A DNA stretch of 22,541 nucleotides from Gracilaria vermiculophylla. Lineage: Eukaryota; Rhodophyta; Florideophyceae; Gracilariales; Gracilariaceae. The notes under the pieces are model-generated. The model searched no databases. It saw nothing but the letters and a program-made list of their open reading frames with translations, and was not told where the DNA came from. The position numbers and the translations under genes were made by a program. This document shows, piece after piece, positions 1 through 9,864 of this stretch. The stretch lies in contig JAHNZQ020000004.1 of the NCBI GenBank assembly GCA_019155205.2, positions 1,694,158-1,716,698 of the forward strand. The letters run 5' to 3'. Each line of letters begins with the position of its first letter. The stretch's first letter is position 1.

Positions 1-1186
1 GCCAATATCGGCACACGTGGCCTCAATTACTACCCTTCCTAGGGACACCCCCAAATGGGGCTAGTGAAGCTAATACTCTTCATAACCACGGTTGTGGCAG
101 CCGGGAGCGGATGAAATACTTATGACGTCCGCTGATGCGGCAGACCCTCGACGGGGCGTTGCACTACACCTTTCTGAGGTTTTCAGATCCCCTTTGCTTT
201 TTAGTCAAACACTTGGTCTGCTCACGATAAATTACAAATGATGCATAGAAATCATCCAGAAAAAAAGAACCAATACAGTCATTCCTGAAGGAGCGTGATA
301 TGGTGAGACAAAATCTTCTGCTGGGCTAATAACTTTGCACTGATGCATTTACATACAACCATTCAAAGGACTTCACATTGTACTAATTTACCATTTCCGA
401 CCATGAGCAATAGATGTTTGGAACGGTGCATGTAGAGTTTTATCATCTGATTGCCCTTGCAATTTATGACTATTCGGTGGTGTCACGGTAGCTACATTTT
501 CAGCAGTTTAGAGGTTTCTCGTATCAATCACAGTGTTTGGTTTTTCTGATGCATATGGGGTCTGGTCAACACGGGTGCCACGTTTGAGACTGGAAAAAGT
601 TAGAGTAACTTTTTTCTCACGATTGGGCAAACTGAAGCTTACGTCAAGAATGCGATGTTTCGATTTCTCGCTCTGTGAAAATCAATTTAAGAACTATTCT
701 TCGGACCGTAGTTGACTTCCACAAAGATCCATGACAGCGTTTACATTCTGTAATACAGTGGATCCTAAGGTGATGTTATGGAGTGGCTTTACGACGGGAT
801 ATTTCTAAGTATGGCTCGTATATTAGTAACTGAGCCATGCGATGCATAGATCTGTCCACGTGCGCTACAGTACCCTTGAGGAGCGGTAGAATCTAGAGTT
901 GTTTTAGATAACTGGTGCAGGTAATTAATACAGGAGTGGGACCTGCCGAGGTGGGCTCCCGGCGGTGGTTCTTAACCTGCTGGTCACGCTCCACCTCCGG
1001 GGAAGTAAACCAAGCACTCTTGAGTCCACGTCTATTATTTCGGTTGGAAACTCTCGTCATACATCCTCAGGCATCTGAGCCGCCAATCCCCAGGTCGCCT
1101 CGGAGCAGTGCCTGTAGGAGCATTCTCTGCTCAGTGATCCTCCCTCTCCGCTTGGTGTTTACGGATCCCCTTTCAGACCTCTCCGG
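1..1186. other. Stretch without a supportable gene; may include old LTR sequence
   Basis: No reading frame here is long or protein-like; the longest (about 92 codons near 915-1193) has no recognisable motif. The segment from about 930 to the end lies directly upstream of the gypsy element's repeat and gag region, so it could be part of a worn 5' LTR. I found no second copy of it downstream of the element, so LTR identity is unproven. Positions 1-900 show nothing I can name. Confidence 0.4.
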
Positions 1187-1362
1187 CTCGTGACGGCAAT
1201 TACTGAAGACTACCGTTAGGAACTCTAACCTTTAGAGTCAACAAAAACTCCTAAAGGACGTTGTGCACTACCACCTCGTGACAGCAATTACTGGAGACTA
1301 CCTTTAGAAACTCTCGCCTTTAGAGTCAACAAAAACTCCTGAAGGACGTTGTGCACTACCAC
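1187..1362 (+). repeat. Two-copy 88-bp tandem repeat upstream of the gypsy element
   Basis: Copy 1 is 1187-1274 and copy 2 is 1275-1362, head to tail, with 7 mismatches in 88 positions by my count. Each copy contains an imperfect inverted repeat (about 1229-1257 and 1317-1345): a CCTTTAGAGT arm, an 8-nt A-rich loop and an ACTCCTAAAGG-type arm, pairing with one bulge. The unit sits about 180 bp before the gag frame, where the end of a 5' LTR or the untranslated leader would lie. Confidence 0.85.
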
Positions 1363-1544
1363 CGCGGAAGAACAACTGGCGATACCACATCTGGTCTCCC
1401 GACTTAAAAGGCCAGATTCCCAAAAGATTCGCAAGAGCCACGACAGATTAGCATTTCTAGTTTGCAACGATTGAAATCCAACAGTCGAATTGTTCCTAAA
1501 AAGGAGTCGGAAGTGCAAGGAAATTACCCTCGACCTTTTCTTAT

Positions 1545-3495
1545 ATGGAACCCTCAGAACCTCCAATGGAAACCCCCGTGCAATACCTTCAAGCAATTGA
1601 TTTCGTCGGTGAGCGCAGCACGCGCATCGCCCTCCAGGAGATGACCGCCAAACTGGAGGATCCTGAAAGTCTCCCAAGTAATCCTGGCTCCTCTGGAGAG
1701 CGTTTCAGGAATCGCCTTAAAAGAGTGCTCGATCGAAGGCAAGCGGAATCTCCCACGACACCTCAGGAGAACGCCAACGTGGAGGATGAAGAACTACGCA
1801 GGGCATGGCAGACGCCGCCTCAGGAGCTGAAGGGATGGGATCAACCGGAGGCCAACTCCCTCCTGGAGTCTCTGCACCCGCGCCTTACGGATTGGCTCTC
1901 GACTTACGGATTGGCTTTCACAAGAGCGGGTCGAAAGAATTCCTGCAGTTTTTGAGGTACATATCGGAGCGCGGCGCCACGCCCTTTTGGAGAATATCGC
2001 AACGGAGAGTGCTCACCGTGCATTGGATGCCTTGCTGGACTCGTTCCCATTGCTAGAGGTGGTCTTAGATGTTATCCGTAGGGAGCATCGTTCCCACACC
2101 GCGCAGCTGCTCTCCGCAGTGGCGTTCCAAAGTCGTTCTTCCGTACAGGACAAGTTCCGTCTATCGACACCAACGGTGACCCTGGGCAGAGGATGACAGG
2201 ATATTGCCGCCCCCTAAGCCAGTGGAGGAAAAGATACTGCCGTAAAGAGACGGGAAATCCTTAGGAATATTGCCATGAACTGTCCCGACCTGTCTCTTTA
2301 CAAAGGAGGATAGGATACCAGTCGGGAAGAACTTCACCAAAGGAAAGTAGGACAGGATAATGTTCGTGTGAATCATGATAGCGGGGAAATCGTCAGGCAC
2401 CCAGACAAACTACACTAAAGAAGCCGAAAGAAACGGAGGGAGAAAAGCAGAAATTAATACACCGATTCAGAGAGAAGTTCAGACTCCAAATCCGTAAACT
2501 GCTCCAGCTCATAGGACAGTATACCTGCTAAGGAGAAAAACAGAAGTGTCAGAATGGTCCCCCCGCCTAACGATCTATTCGCCAAAGTTGTGGATTATGC
2601 CATATACAGGTTGAATGATAGCTCTATTTTATACGACGCGTTGGTCGCTAAACTTCACACGGAGATCCAGTGCGGTATGGATATTAAAATGAAGAAACAC
2701 TCCCTCTCAGTCGAAGACCCCATCTCGGTGTTGAAGTTTCTCACCCGCTTCCATTCAGCTTGTAACACCAATGGTGACCATGAAGGTGCCGCCCTAGGGT
2801 GCTTTCTGTTCTACCTCACAGTTCAAGCGCACACGCTGGTCCAGCCGCGCATCACGAGTGACATTATCATTGTGGATGATCCTAAAATGGAGATATTGAC
2901 GACTTACCCCGAGGTGATGAATTTCTTCCTCAAAAAGTACGCAACGGACGAGGTGATAGCCGATGCTGACGATGAATTCACCTTCTAAAGGGAGAATACG
3001 GTAATGACCGAAACGTAGTTCTCACAGAAGCTGTGGACGAAGTCCTTATGGTCCGGGAACGTGTATTACGAACAGCAGTTGAGGTCATTTTCTGTTGAGC
3101 AGCTCCTTCCCTCGATCCGCGTCAGGGTACGTAATCACTTGACAACGCACTCGAAGACCACCTGTACGGATCTAGCACGTTTCGAGGTATCTGAAGGGGA
3201 TACCCACCGTGCCACTCGTGGCAGCCATGCTCCACTTTTGGACAAACCGAAGGCCTCTAACCTTCTGGCATCTGCCCTGACGTTAAACTCCATCAACTCA
3301 GTGGAGGTCGATGGGCTCACGCTCGTGGGAGAGCAAAATTCACTTGCTCTCACATACGGCTCATCTCAGGGAACACCGTCTAGAACGAGGACCACCTCGT
3401 CTCCTACTTCGTACGCCTCGGCAGGATTTTACAGAAGTGTCCGGTTCGCAAACCCTCGCGGCTACCCACCGCCTTGCAGGAGTTGCTTGTCTTGA
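1545..3495 (+). pseudogene. Gag-like region of the gypsy element, frameshifted and stop-ridden
   Basis: The first ATG-initiated frame runs 1545-1955 and reads as a charged Pro/Glu/Arg-rich N-terminus. A 19-bp tandem duplication at 1884-1921 then moves the protein-like reading into frame 1. Frame 1 stays protein-like from 1903 to 3495 but carries stops at 2194, 2215, 2311, 2416, 2455, 2512, 2986 and 3016. The best-preserved open part (2554-2988, 144 codons) has the helical, moderately charged look of a capsid domain, and 3061-3495 continues it into a Ser/Thr/Pro-rich tail. No intact CCHC zinc knuckle is visible; two cysteines near 3475-3487 may be what is left of one. Gag assignment rests on position before the protease and on composition, not on a recognised motif. 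Confidence 0.6.
1884..1921 (+). repeat. 19-bp tandem duplication inside gag
   Basis: Copy 1 (1884-1902) and copy 2 (1903-1921) match at 16 of 19 positions and both begin CTTACGGATTGG. Nineteen is not a multiple of three, so reading frame 3 before the duplication becomes frame 1 after it, which is exactly the frame change seen in gag. Confidence 0.8.
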
Positions 3496-3946
3496 GAGCC
3501 AAAACAATGTACTAGTCTCACACCGACAAGGAGGGCTGCTATTCTGCAGGAACGGGAGAAGAACTTCCAGGACCTGAAGAACACACCAACAGAGAGCGGA
3601 AGTTATCGAGCGGCGTAGCACGATACCCGTTCCTCTCATGGAAACTACGGTTACCGCGCTCCAGTTGGGGTGCAGCCCACTTCACTGCCACTTGTGCCGA
3701 CAGCGCAAGGTCTGGCAACCAAAGCGGTTGTATCTTCGTGGAACACGGCGCATCCTAATCCGCAACCGCAGCAGCCGTCCACGACCAGAACTCCAATCTC
3801 CTTCAAGAAGGAAAACCCTCAGAGTCGCTCGGACAGGCTCAGCGTAGCTTCCAACCATCGGCCCTCGGCCTCACGGAGGTCGCCTTTAGAAATGGGGAGA
3901 AGCCGCCTGCTCCGTCGACGCAGAATCGGCGGGCCCCCCAATCATT

Positions 3947-4672
3947 TTGGACCCATTCTACGCCTTCGAGGAATCTGTTTGTACGTTCCGTCGTGAGAAG
4001 CATTATGTGTTTTCCTCCATAGAATGTTCCTCGCTCGCCTCCAGAACGGTGCGCGCTATCCTCGACACTGGAGCTGGTCCCATTCTGGTGCACGCCGGCG
4101 TGCTACTGCGGTCTGCTCTTGGCTCCTTGAGGACTAGCAAGCTCCTTACGATACGCGATGCGTCACGTCGAGCATTGAACATCCTCGGAGCATTACTATT
4201 GCATCTCCGGCTGGGCTGCTTACAGGTGAAGGTGTGGTTTCTAGTGGAGACCAACTTGGCAGGACAAGGCATATTGGGCACTTCCTTCATGGGTCGGTAT
4301 GTACGTGCTATATATCCATGCCTGCGGAAGGGGACGTTTCAGGACGTCACCCCTGAACGTATCGTGTCCGCATCTTCGAGACTAGACGCCAATGCGCGTC
4401 ATGTGGGTAGTATTCCAAAGAAGACGAAGTCGAATAAGCTCCGGGTGGTGAAGAGCATCGAAGTACCCGCGAGGAGTTGGGCCGAAGATTGGGTGCAGAT
4501 CTCTTCATCTGGGCTTTCATTCCTACAGGGGAGTTTACATCTGACGACGAAGCAGCACTCCATGAGGGCGAACGGCGTTATGAAAATAGTGCCGAACATT
4601 CCCTTCAGATTCGTGCTTGCCACCCAGAAGGACTCGCCGTTGCGGCTTCAGAAAGGATCTGTCGTCGGATAG
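3947..4672 (+). pseudogene. Retropepsin-like aspartic protease region of the gypsy element
   Basis: This 241-codon open stretch in frame 2 has no ATG at its first codon (TTG at 3947), so it reads as the middle of a polyprotein rather than a gene with its own start. It contains the catalytic DTGA of retropepsins at 4064-4075, followed by GPILV, and about 65 residues later the hydrophobic-hydrophobic-Gly turn (ILGTSF, around 4270-4290) that closes the retropepsin fold. The rest is linker towards reverse transcriptase. The protease stretch itself is uninterrupted, but its connections to gag upstream and RT downstream are broken by frame changes and stops. Retropepsins act as dimers to cut Gag-Pol; this copy cannot be made as part of a full polyprotein. 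Confidence 0.7.
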
Positions 4673-4852
4673 GGACTACCCCCCCCTGCAGGATTGGCTC
4701 ATCTTCCTCGTGCGGAAGACCTTGCGGAACGCCATGAAATCGCTACCATGGAGGCTGAAGCGACAGCAATAACACCAGAGGAAGAGAAGACTGCCACCTG
4801 ATAGGAGAAGCTCCAAATTGGCGAAGAATACGAAGAGTATCGCCATAGAATA

Positions 4853-6072
4853 TTGGAGATGCTATCCTCCTTTAAGGACATGTGGTCCAGTCGCCTGGGT
4901 CAGGTTAGCCTGACCAAGCACCAGATCCAGCTCACAGCTGATGCAAAACCGATACACCAACTCTTGAGGAGGGCTGGACCCTATGTGGGCTATTTCGGAC
5001 GCGATGAGGTCCACCGGATGCTGAAAAAGGGCGTTAGTGCGACCTCCAATACGGAAGTTGTGCGCTACTACCTCGAATAGAGAACTGACGGTACCACAGA
5101 CCTCATGCGCTCAATTTCGAACGCGATGAGCTCTACCGGATGCTGAGCAAGGGCGTTAACGAGCCCGCCAATTCCGAATGAGACTCTCCGGTGGTGTTAT
5201 TGAAGAAGAAATATGTTTCCTGGAGGTTTTGCTTTGACTAAAGACGCCTCAACGAGGTGACTGTACGCGATTCGTACCCGATATCCCGTATGAATGAATG
5301 TATTGACTACTTAGATGATGCGTCTGTTTTCTCCACGCTGGATACCAACAGCGGCTACTGGGAGAAGGAGATGGATGACTCCTAAAAGAACTAGACGACG
5401 TTCAACTCACACTGTGGAAGTTTCAGATTCCTAAGGATGCCATTTAGATTGAAGAATGCACCCGCTACGTTCCAACGAGCGGTGGACATAGTCCTGTCGA
5501 AGGTGAAGTGGCAGTACGCTTTGTTGTATACTGACGATGTCATTATATACTCCCGCAGCGTGGAGGAGCACTTTACGAATGTGAAGCATGTGTTCCAACT
5601 CCTGCAGGATGCTGGACTCATCTTGGAGCTATAGAAGTGTTTATTTTTCATGGCTTCGATGGACCACCCGGAGCTCATCGTGCTCCAGGGCCACCTACAG
5701 GTATCCATAAATTCTCAGGACGCCATCAAGGAAGCTCACACTCCCACAAACCAGATGGAGCTCCGCTCCTTCCTGGGGTTGTGTAATGTCTTTCGAAGGT
5801 TTGCCCCGAATTTCTTCTGCATTGCGGCGCCGCTAAATCTCCTATTGGAAAAAGACAAGCCGACGCAGTTCCCAATCTTGACAAACGAAGAGTTTGAAGC
5901 CTTTGACGCCTTGAAGAGGAGACTAATAGAGCCACCGGTCTTGATACTCCCGAAGCAGAACGGCCGAACTGTGATGGACACAGACGCCTGTAAGTATCAG
6001 GTCGGATGTGCCCTCCTAAAGTTGTACGAGCACGTGAAGATGCAAAACAAAATGGATCAATGTAGAAAGTGA
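4853..6072 (+). pseudogene. Reverse transcriptase and truncated RNase H of the gypsy element
   Basis: The N-terminal RT segment is in frame 2 (4853-5080); fingers, palm and RNase H are in frame 1 (5116-6072). RT landmarks visible are a WRFC block at 5221, RRLNEV just after, the first catalytic Asp in FSTLD (codon 5341), an FRLKNAPATFQRA block at 5446-5484, and YTDD at 5527-5538 in place of the commoner YLDD or YVDD. The thumb and connection follow with LRSFLGLCNVFRRF, then RNase H begins and its first catalytic Asp lies in DTDA (codon 5983). In-frame stops at 5179, 5239, 5383, 5392 and 5632 break it, and RNase H ends about 30 residues after DTDA. Catalytic residues survive, but the gene is dead. 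Confidence 0.88.
4994..5183 (+). repeat. Imperfect direct duplication of an RT N-terminal segment
   Basis: About 65 bp at 4994-5058 recur at 5116-5180 with roughly 80 percent identity; weaker similarity extends about 20 bp further upstream in both copies. Both encode an F-x-R-D-E-(V/L)-x-R-M-L-x-K-G peptide. The 122-bp offset equals 2 modulo 3, so copy 1 reads in frame 2 and copy 2 in frame 1, matching the frame change in pol. Confidence 0.75.
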
Positions 6073-6588
6073 TAAATAGAACAGCACTTCTGAAACAGCT
6101 TTCGCTTTGTTTGAAATGGAGAACCTTGATTTTAATCTTTTCCGTACTCATGATGTCATCATGAACGGTTCTGTTGTTGACGATATTGTCTCAAACGACA
6201 TACAATTCAAACCATTCACGCTTTTGAGGAAGATTAGCTCTGCTCCGCAAAGGCCTTGAATGCCACCTCAAATCCACTGCGAAATTAGGAGAGAAAAAAA
6301 TGGCGTATCGTTTGAACGGTGTATGTGGTGACCGAGAAGCTCGGTGAAGAGGTAAACAAAATCAAGACCTTGATACGTAGTAAAACTGAAATTTAAAATG
6401 AAGGTACTCTATCAAATTGCACTCGCTGAAGAAAAAATGTGTTACATTTTATCTGGTCGGGAAAGTTATTTCGTTTTCGAACGGTTCTGATCGGTATTCT
6501 GACTTCTATTACAATAAATTTATTAACATTTTGATTCGTTTCGACTTTCCCAAGATGTGGATTCCGATCTACTTCTACTGCCGTGTTA

Positions 6589-6612
6589 AACAAATAAAGT
6601 TGTTTATTTGTT
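6589..6612. repeat. Perfect 10-bp hairpin in AT-rich DNA
   Basis: Arms AACAAATAAA and TTTATTTGTT are exact reverse complements around a 4-nt loop (GTTG). No gene lies within 500 bp on either side other than the dead retroelement. Such a structure can arise by chance in AT-rich DNA. Confidence 0.5.
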
Positions 6613-8457
6613 AAGTGTATGCAGAAACTTTCAAAGATTCCTGAATTATTATGACGGCCGTGCTTCTTCAGTTGATTCTTAAGCTTATTCATTACGCTGA
6701 ACAATAAAGATGTATATTTTCCTCCTATTTGTCTTTCTGAATCTTATTTCATTGAGATTGCTTCCTGATTTTCAACTTTTTTTATAACAGTTTTCATCTT
6801 TTAAAAAGTGTCAGTGTTTAATTCTAGACATTGTTCTTTAGAAACGAGTTTTCAAGAAAATCTTCAAACAAATCTTATAAAATGAAACATATGTCTCCTG
6901 TTTAAAAGAGTCCCCACCAGATCACATACATGTTTCTTTGCATGTGTTCCTGTGTTTAATAGACAGATAAGTTCCTTCAACGAAGAATGATATTGATTCC
7001 AATTTCTTGAGATTTCATCCTTTTGCATGAACTTATGTCTTATGTTTCTGTTTTATCTGATAGTATAGGGTCTTTTTATTGGATATACTTCATTTAAAAA
7101 CAGTACTTCTTAGATGTCCTAGTTTTGCATGCAATTGAAGAATTTATAAAAATGCAGCTGAATTTACTATTTTTTTTCCATCTAAGTGCTAAAGCTTTAT
7201 AATTTGTTAGTTTCGTCTTTTTTCTAACGATATGATTTTTAGGTGAAGATTTCAATATCCCAAAACGTAAAAAAATCTTGAAATAAATTTAGTTCTTCCA
7301 TCATCTACTTTTCCAAGAGATTATATATTTATAGGAAGTTTTGGAAAGTATAGTATATTTTTCATTGTAATAGAAAAATATACTTCTGTTTTAAAATATT
7401 TCTATATCTACAATTTCTTCTTCGTAAATTAGAGAGTTGTACCGTCCCGTAGTCTATCCCTTACTGATACAGGATTAATGCTTCGAAAAATATTCTTTAA
7501 GAATCAGTTTTTATCATTAGTCATATGAAGTTTTGCGGTAGAGTCCGTGTAACAGATTTCAAAAGTTTTATCTTAATCGTTTCCTGCCATCAAAAACTAT
7601 TCAGTAGCTTTTTCTTGCGGTATTATGACTGAAATTAATTTTTTGATCATATATTCCGAAAAGTAATGACCTTTTTCTTGCAATGGCATTTGATCGGAAA
7701 TTCGTGCTTCTCATGCTGTCTATTTTCGCGTTAGAGAGTTCCCTGATTTTGTTTTGGTTGACAGTTTTTTGTCTCGATTATTATCGCAGTACTACTTTAC
7801 AGCGTGTATTTTTTAAACACTCAGATTTTCTACGATGTTTTATAACTTCATATTATTTTTTTTGACTTTTATTCGTCCTGTACTTGTTGTTTTAATTTTA
7901 TTCGTTTTGGATCTTTAATGGCTTTCTACCTAGTTGTTCTTCCAATTTTTTTTTCAGACGAACACAGTTTTTGAGTATCTAATGTTTTTGTCGGTGCAGT
8001 GTAGGATTTTTTTAAAAGCCTTTGATTGCTTTTGAATGCCAAAATTTCAGTTTGAAACGGTTTCGAACGATTTCAATCTGTGCTGTACAAGAAATATAAA
8101 ACCTTTAGATTTTTTTCTGAATGCAATTATGCGATTCTTCCCTGTATCCACACTAATGAACTTCCTCGATGTTGTCCAGTGCTTCAACTTCTTCTGCGAC
8201 TTAGAAACGAGTGTACTAGGGGCTATAGAGATTCAGGCGTGAGCTGGGCCCATAACATAATGTTCGTTGAGCAGTACACATCCTTGAGTAAACGTAGTAC
8301 TGATATACCTCAGTATTTTGGCTTGAACTTTCGTCCATAACTTCTAGTGGTACAACTGTGCTTGTAGAGTGTTTTAGTTCAATTCTACTGTAAAGCTGAG
8401 TCCCACATCCTTTCAATCATATACCCTTAAAAATGGAAATTATGTTGTCTCCAGAAC

Positions 8458-8475
8458 TTCTAGAATCTTCCAGAG
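8458..8475. promoter_or_regulatory. Heat-shock-element-like array of alternating TTC/GAA
   Basis: The site reads TTC-NN-GAA-NN-TTC-NN-GAG, 11 of 12 defined positions of an alternating nTTCnnGAAn heat-shock element. It lies about 620 bp beyond the 3' end of the nearest gene and not in any promoter I can identify, so function is doubtful. Confidence 0.2.
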
Positions 8476-9078
8476 TCTCTTAGAACTCTACCAATGAAAA
8501 GAAGCTTCTACGTACTTGTATAACATATTTTGGGCATTTTAAGACAAAGTTTTTACACTAAAAACCTTTGTTCTGCAAAGCATTAAAGACAAAACTAAAT
8601 TATTTGTTGCACTTTTACTAATTATATCCCAGCGAAGAACAGAAAAAACCAATACAAGATCCCTGAAAGAGAAAAACGTGCTCTAATGTGACTAAAAAGA
8701 TTTGTGACATATTGATATGGATAAATGTTTTGGGTCTACTCCATGAATGTCAAGAACCCTACAATGATGCCAGATATCTTATGTAAACCTAAACATATAA
8801 TAATTGGTGAGCGTCTTTTGCATAAGGAGCTATTTCTCCAACACCAAGAGAGCAAATGATCCTGACAAATACACCCGAAATGAAAACAAAGCAATAGTTG
8901 TTTCACCAATTCCTGGCAAGCTTGGCGGAAGATGATGCTCAACAGTTGGAGTTGAGAGGCACAGAATGCTGCCGTGTTATATCTCTCAAATCTCGAGACA
9001 TTCATGCAATCATATTTTCTCAAGGAACTTCGGCGGTTGAACATTATTTTTGTTCAATCGATCACTACGCTGGCCTCC

Positions 9079-9732
9079 TTACATAAAGAGCGGACCCTGT
9101 CCTCTATACGGTGGGTATCCACGCCGAGCAAACGGAGAAACACCATACGGCATAGATGCAGCCCGAGGAATTCGTGATGCAAAAGTCGGGTGAAGCGGGT
9201 AAGATCTGTAGGGACCAGGCATCGGATTAAGAAAGGTGCGAGAATGAAGAGCTGTTGGAATGGTACTTGATCTCGGAATTGGACGAGGTCTTGGGGCCAC
9301 GTGATGATATACCGGCTGTGGCTGCTGCACAAATTGTCTGTTGGAAGAGTAGTTTCGTTGGAACGACTGATTCGGAGATGCAAGAATTGAGTTTGAGGAG
9401 GGAAAAGAATTCGACATGAGGTTCTGGTTTGCTTTCAATGATCGTTCAGCGGTCTTCTTCTGTTTTGCACGACGTGTTTCGCGTTGTTTCTCTTCTTCCT
9501 GGTGACTTTTTTCCGTCTCGGAAAGAGTTTTTTCTAGTTTGCGCAGTTTGCGTTCCCTACGATAAAGTTGTCGTTCCCTTTTCGCTAGTCGACGAGCCAT
9601 TTCGACTGACTCTGCGGCCATCTCAGAGGCATGGCGGTTGGAGACGGCAGCGGATTTGGAAGAAAAGCAAGTGCAGCGTTTGGAACGAGATCCATGTTTC
9701 GGACACGGCAGAGGGGAAAGCTCGTACGCCAT
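9079..9732 (-). CDS. Basic coiled-coil protein with low-complexity tail, function unknown
   Basis: A 217-residue frame starts at the ATG at 9732, which has A at -3 and G at +4. The open frame extends 32 codons further upstream but has no ATG there, so I take this start. Residues 1-25 are Cys/His/Lys-rich (CPKHG then CTC; cysteines 10, 20 and 22). Residues about 36-103 are dense in Lys, Arg and Glu with heptad-like Leu spacing, predicted as a long charged helix or coiled coil. Residues about 104-217 are disordered, rich in Ser, Asn, Gln, Pro, Tyr and Arg, with YPPYRGQG-type motifs near the end. There is no signal peptide or membrane segment. The tail resembles low-complexity regions of RNA-binding or condensate proteins, but I recognise no family. 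A GATAAAAG box lies about 125 bp upstream of the ATG. Confidence 0.65.
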   Translation of the reverse strand: MAYELSPLPCPKHGSRSKRCTCFSSKSAAVSNRHASEMAAESVEMARRLAKRERQLYRRERKLRKLEKTLSETEKSHQEEEKQRETRRAKQKKTAERSLKANQNLMSNSFPSSNSILASPNQSFQRNYSSNRQFVQQPQPVYHHVAPRPRPIPRSSTIPTALHSRTFLNPMPGPYRSYPLHPTFASRIPRAASMPYGVSPFARRGYPPYRGQGPLFM

Positions 9733-9856
9733 CTTGCTAGGTAGAAAAACTACTAGCCGAAGATTAGGGTCAGTGTAGGGATCCGAGGGAAGCAAAGACG
9801 GGTTTTTTTGACACTGTCTTGCAACCAAAACAGAGAGTACAATCGGAAGCCGAGGG

Positions 9857-9864
9857 CTTTTATC
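9857..9864 (-). promoter_or_regulatory. TATA-like box of the coiled-coil gene
   Basis: The coding strand reads GATAAAAG, about 125 bp upstream of the ATG at 9732. With a usual 25-35 bp offset, transcription would start near 9825-9830 and give a 5' leader of about 95 nt. Confidence 0.35.

Larger units (their letters stand above)
1545..6072 (+). mobile_element. Degenerate, truncated Ty3/gypsy-type LTR retrotransposon
   Basis: In order on the + strand are a gag-like region, a retropepsin-like protease with a DTGA motif, reverse transcriptase with a YTDD box, and the first part of RNase H with a DTDA motif. This order, with RT followed directly by RNase H, is that of Ty3/gypsy (Metaviridae-type) elements. 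Reading runs in frame 3 (1545-1900), frame 1 (1903 to about 3900), frame 2 (about 3950-5080) and frame 1 again (5116-6072), and is cut by more than a dozen stop codons. RNase H stops part-way, and I see no integrase, chromodomain or 3' LTR before the AT-rich DNA begins. The copy cannot be autonomous. Boundaries are approximate because no target-site duplication or LTR pair was found. Confidence 0.85.
6073..9078. other. AT-rich geneless stretch
   Basis: Composition drops to strongly AT-rich, with many T runs, directly after the truncated RNase H. Reading frames are short (mostly 60-100 codons), begin and end at random, and show no motif; the 60-codon frame at 7683-7865 is Leu/Phe-rich as chance AT-rich frames are. 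Small structures inside it (a hairpin at 6589-6612 and a heat-shock-element-like site at 8458-8475) are listed separately. The last few hundred bases include the 3' flank of the minus-strand gene ending at 9079. Confidence 0.6.

Noticed and set aside
1377..1394. TGGCGATACC-type sequence as a tRNA primer-binding site
   Set aside because: Position is right, but I cannot match it to a specific tRNA 3' end and no LTR pair confirms it; kept only as a comment.
6116..6259. A 47-codon frame after the RNase H remnant (MENLDFNLF...), considered as leftover pol
   Set aside because: No integrase or RNase H motif, too short, and lying in the composition change.
7683..7865. A 60-codon hydrophobic frame that could be called a small membrane protein
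   Set aside because: T-rich DNA yields Leu/Phe-rich frames by chance; no promoter or context supports it.
8736..9044. A 102-codon minus-strand frame with ATG just downstream of the coiled-coil gene
   Set aside because: No motif, odd Cys/Leu/Ile-rich composition, and a position expected for 3' flanking sequence.
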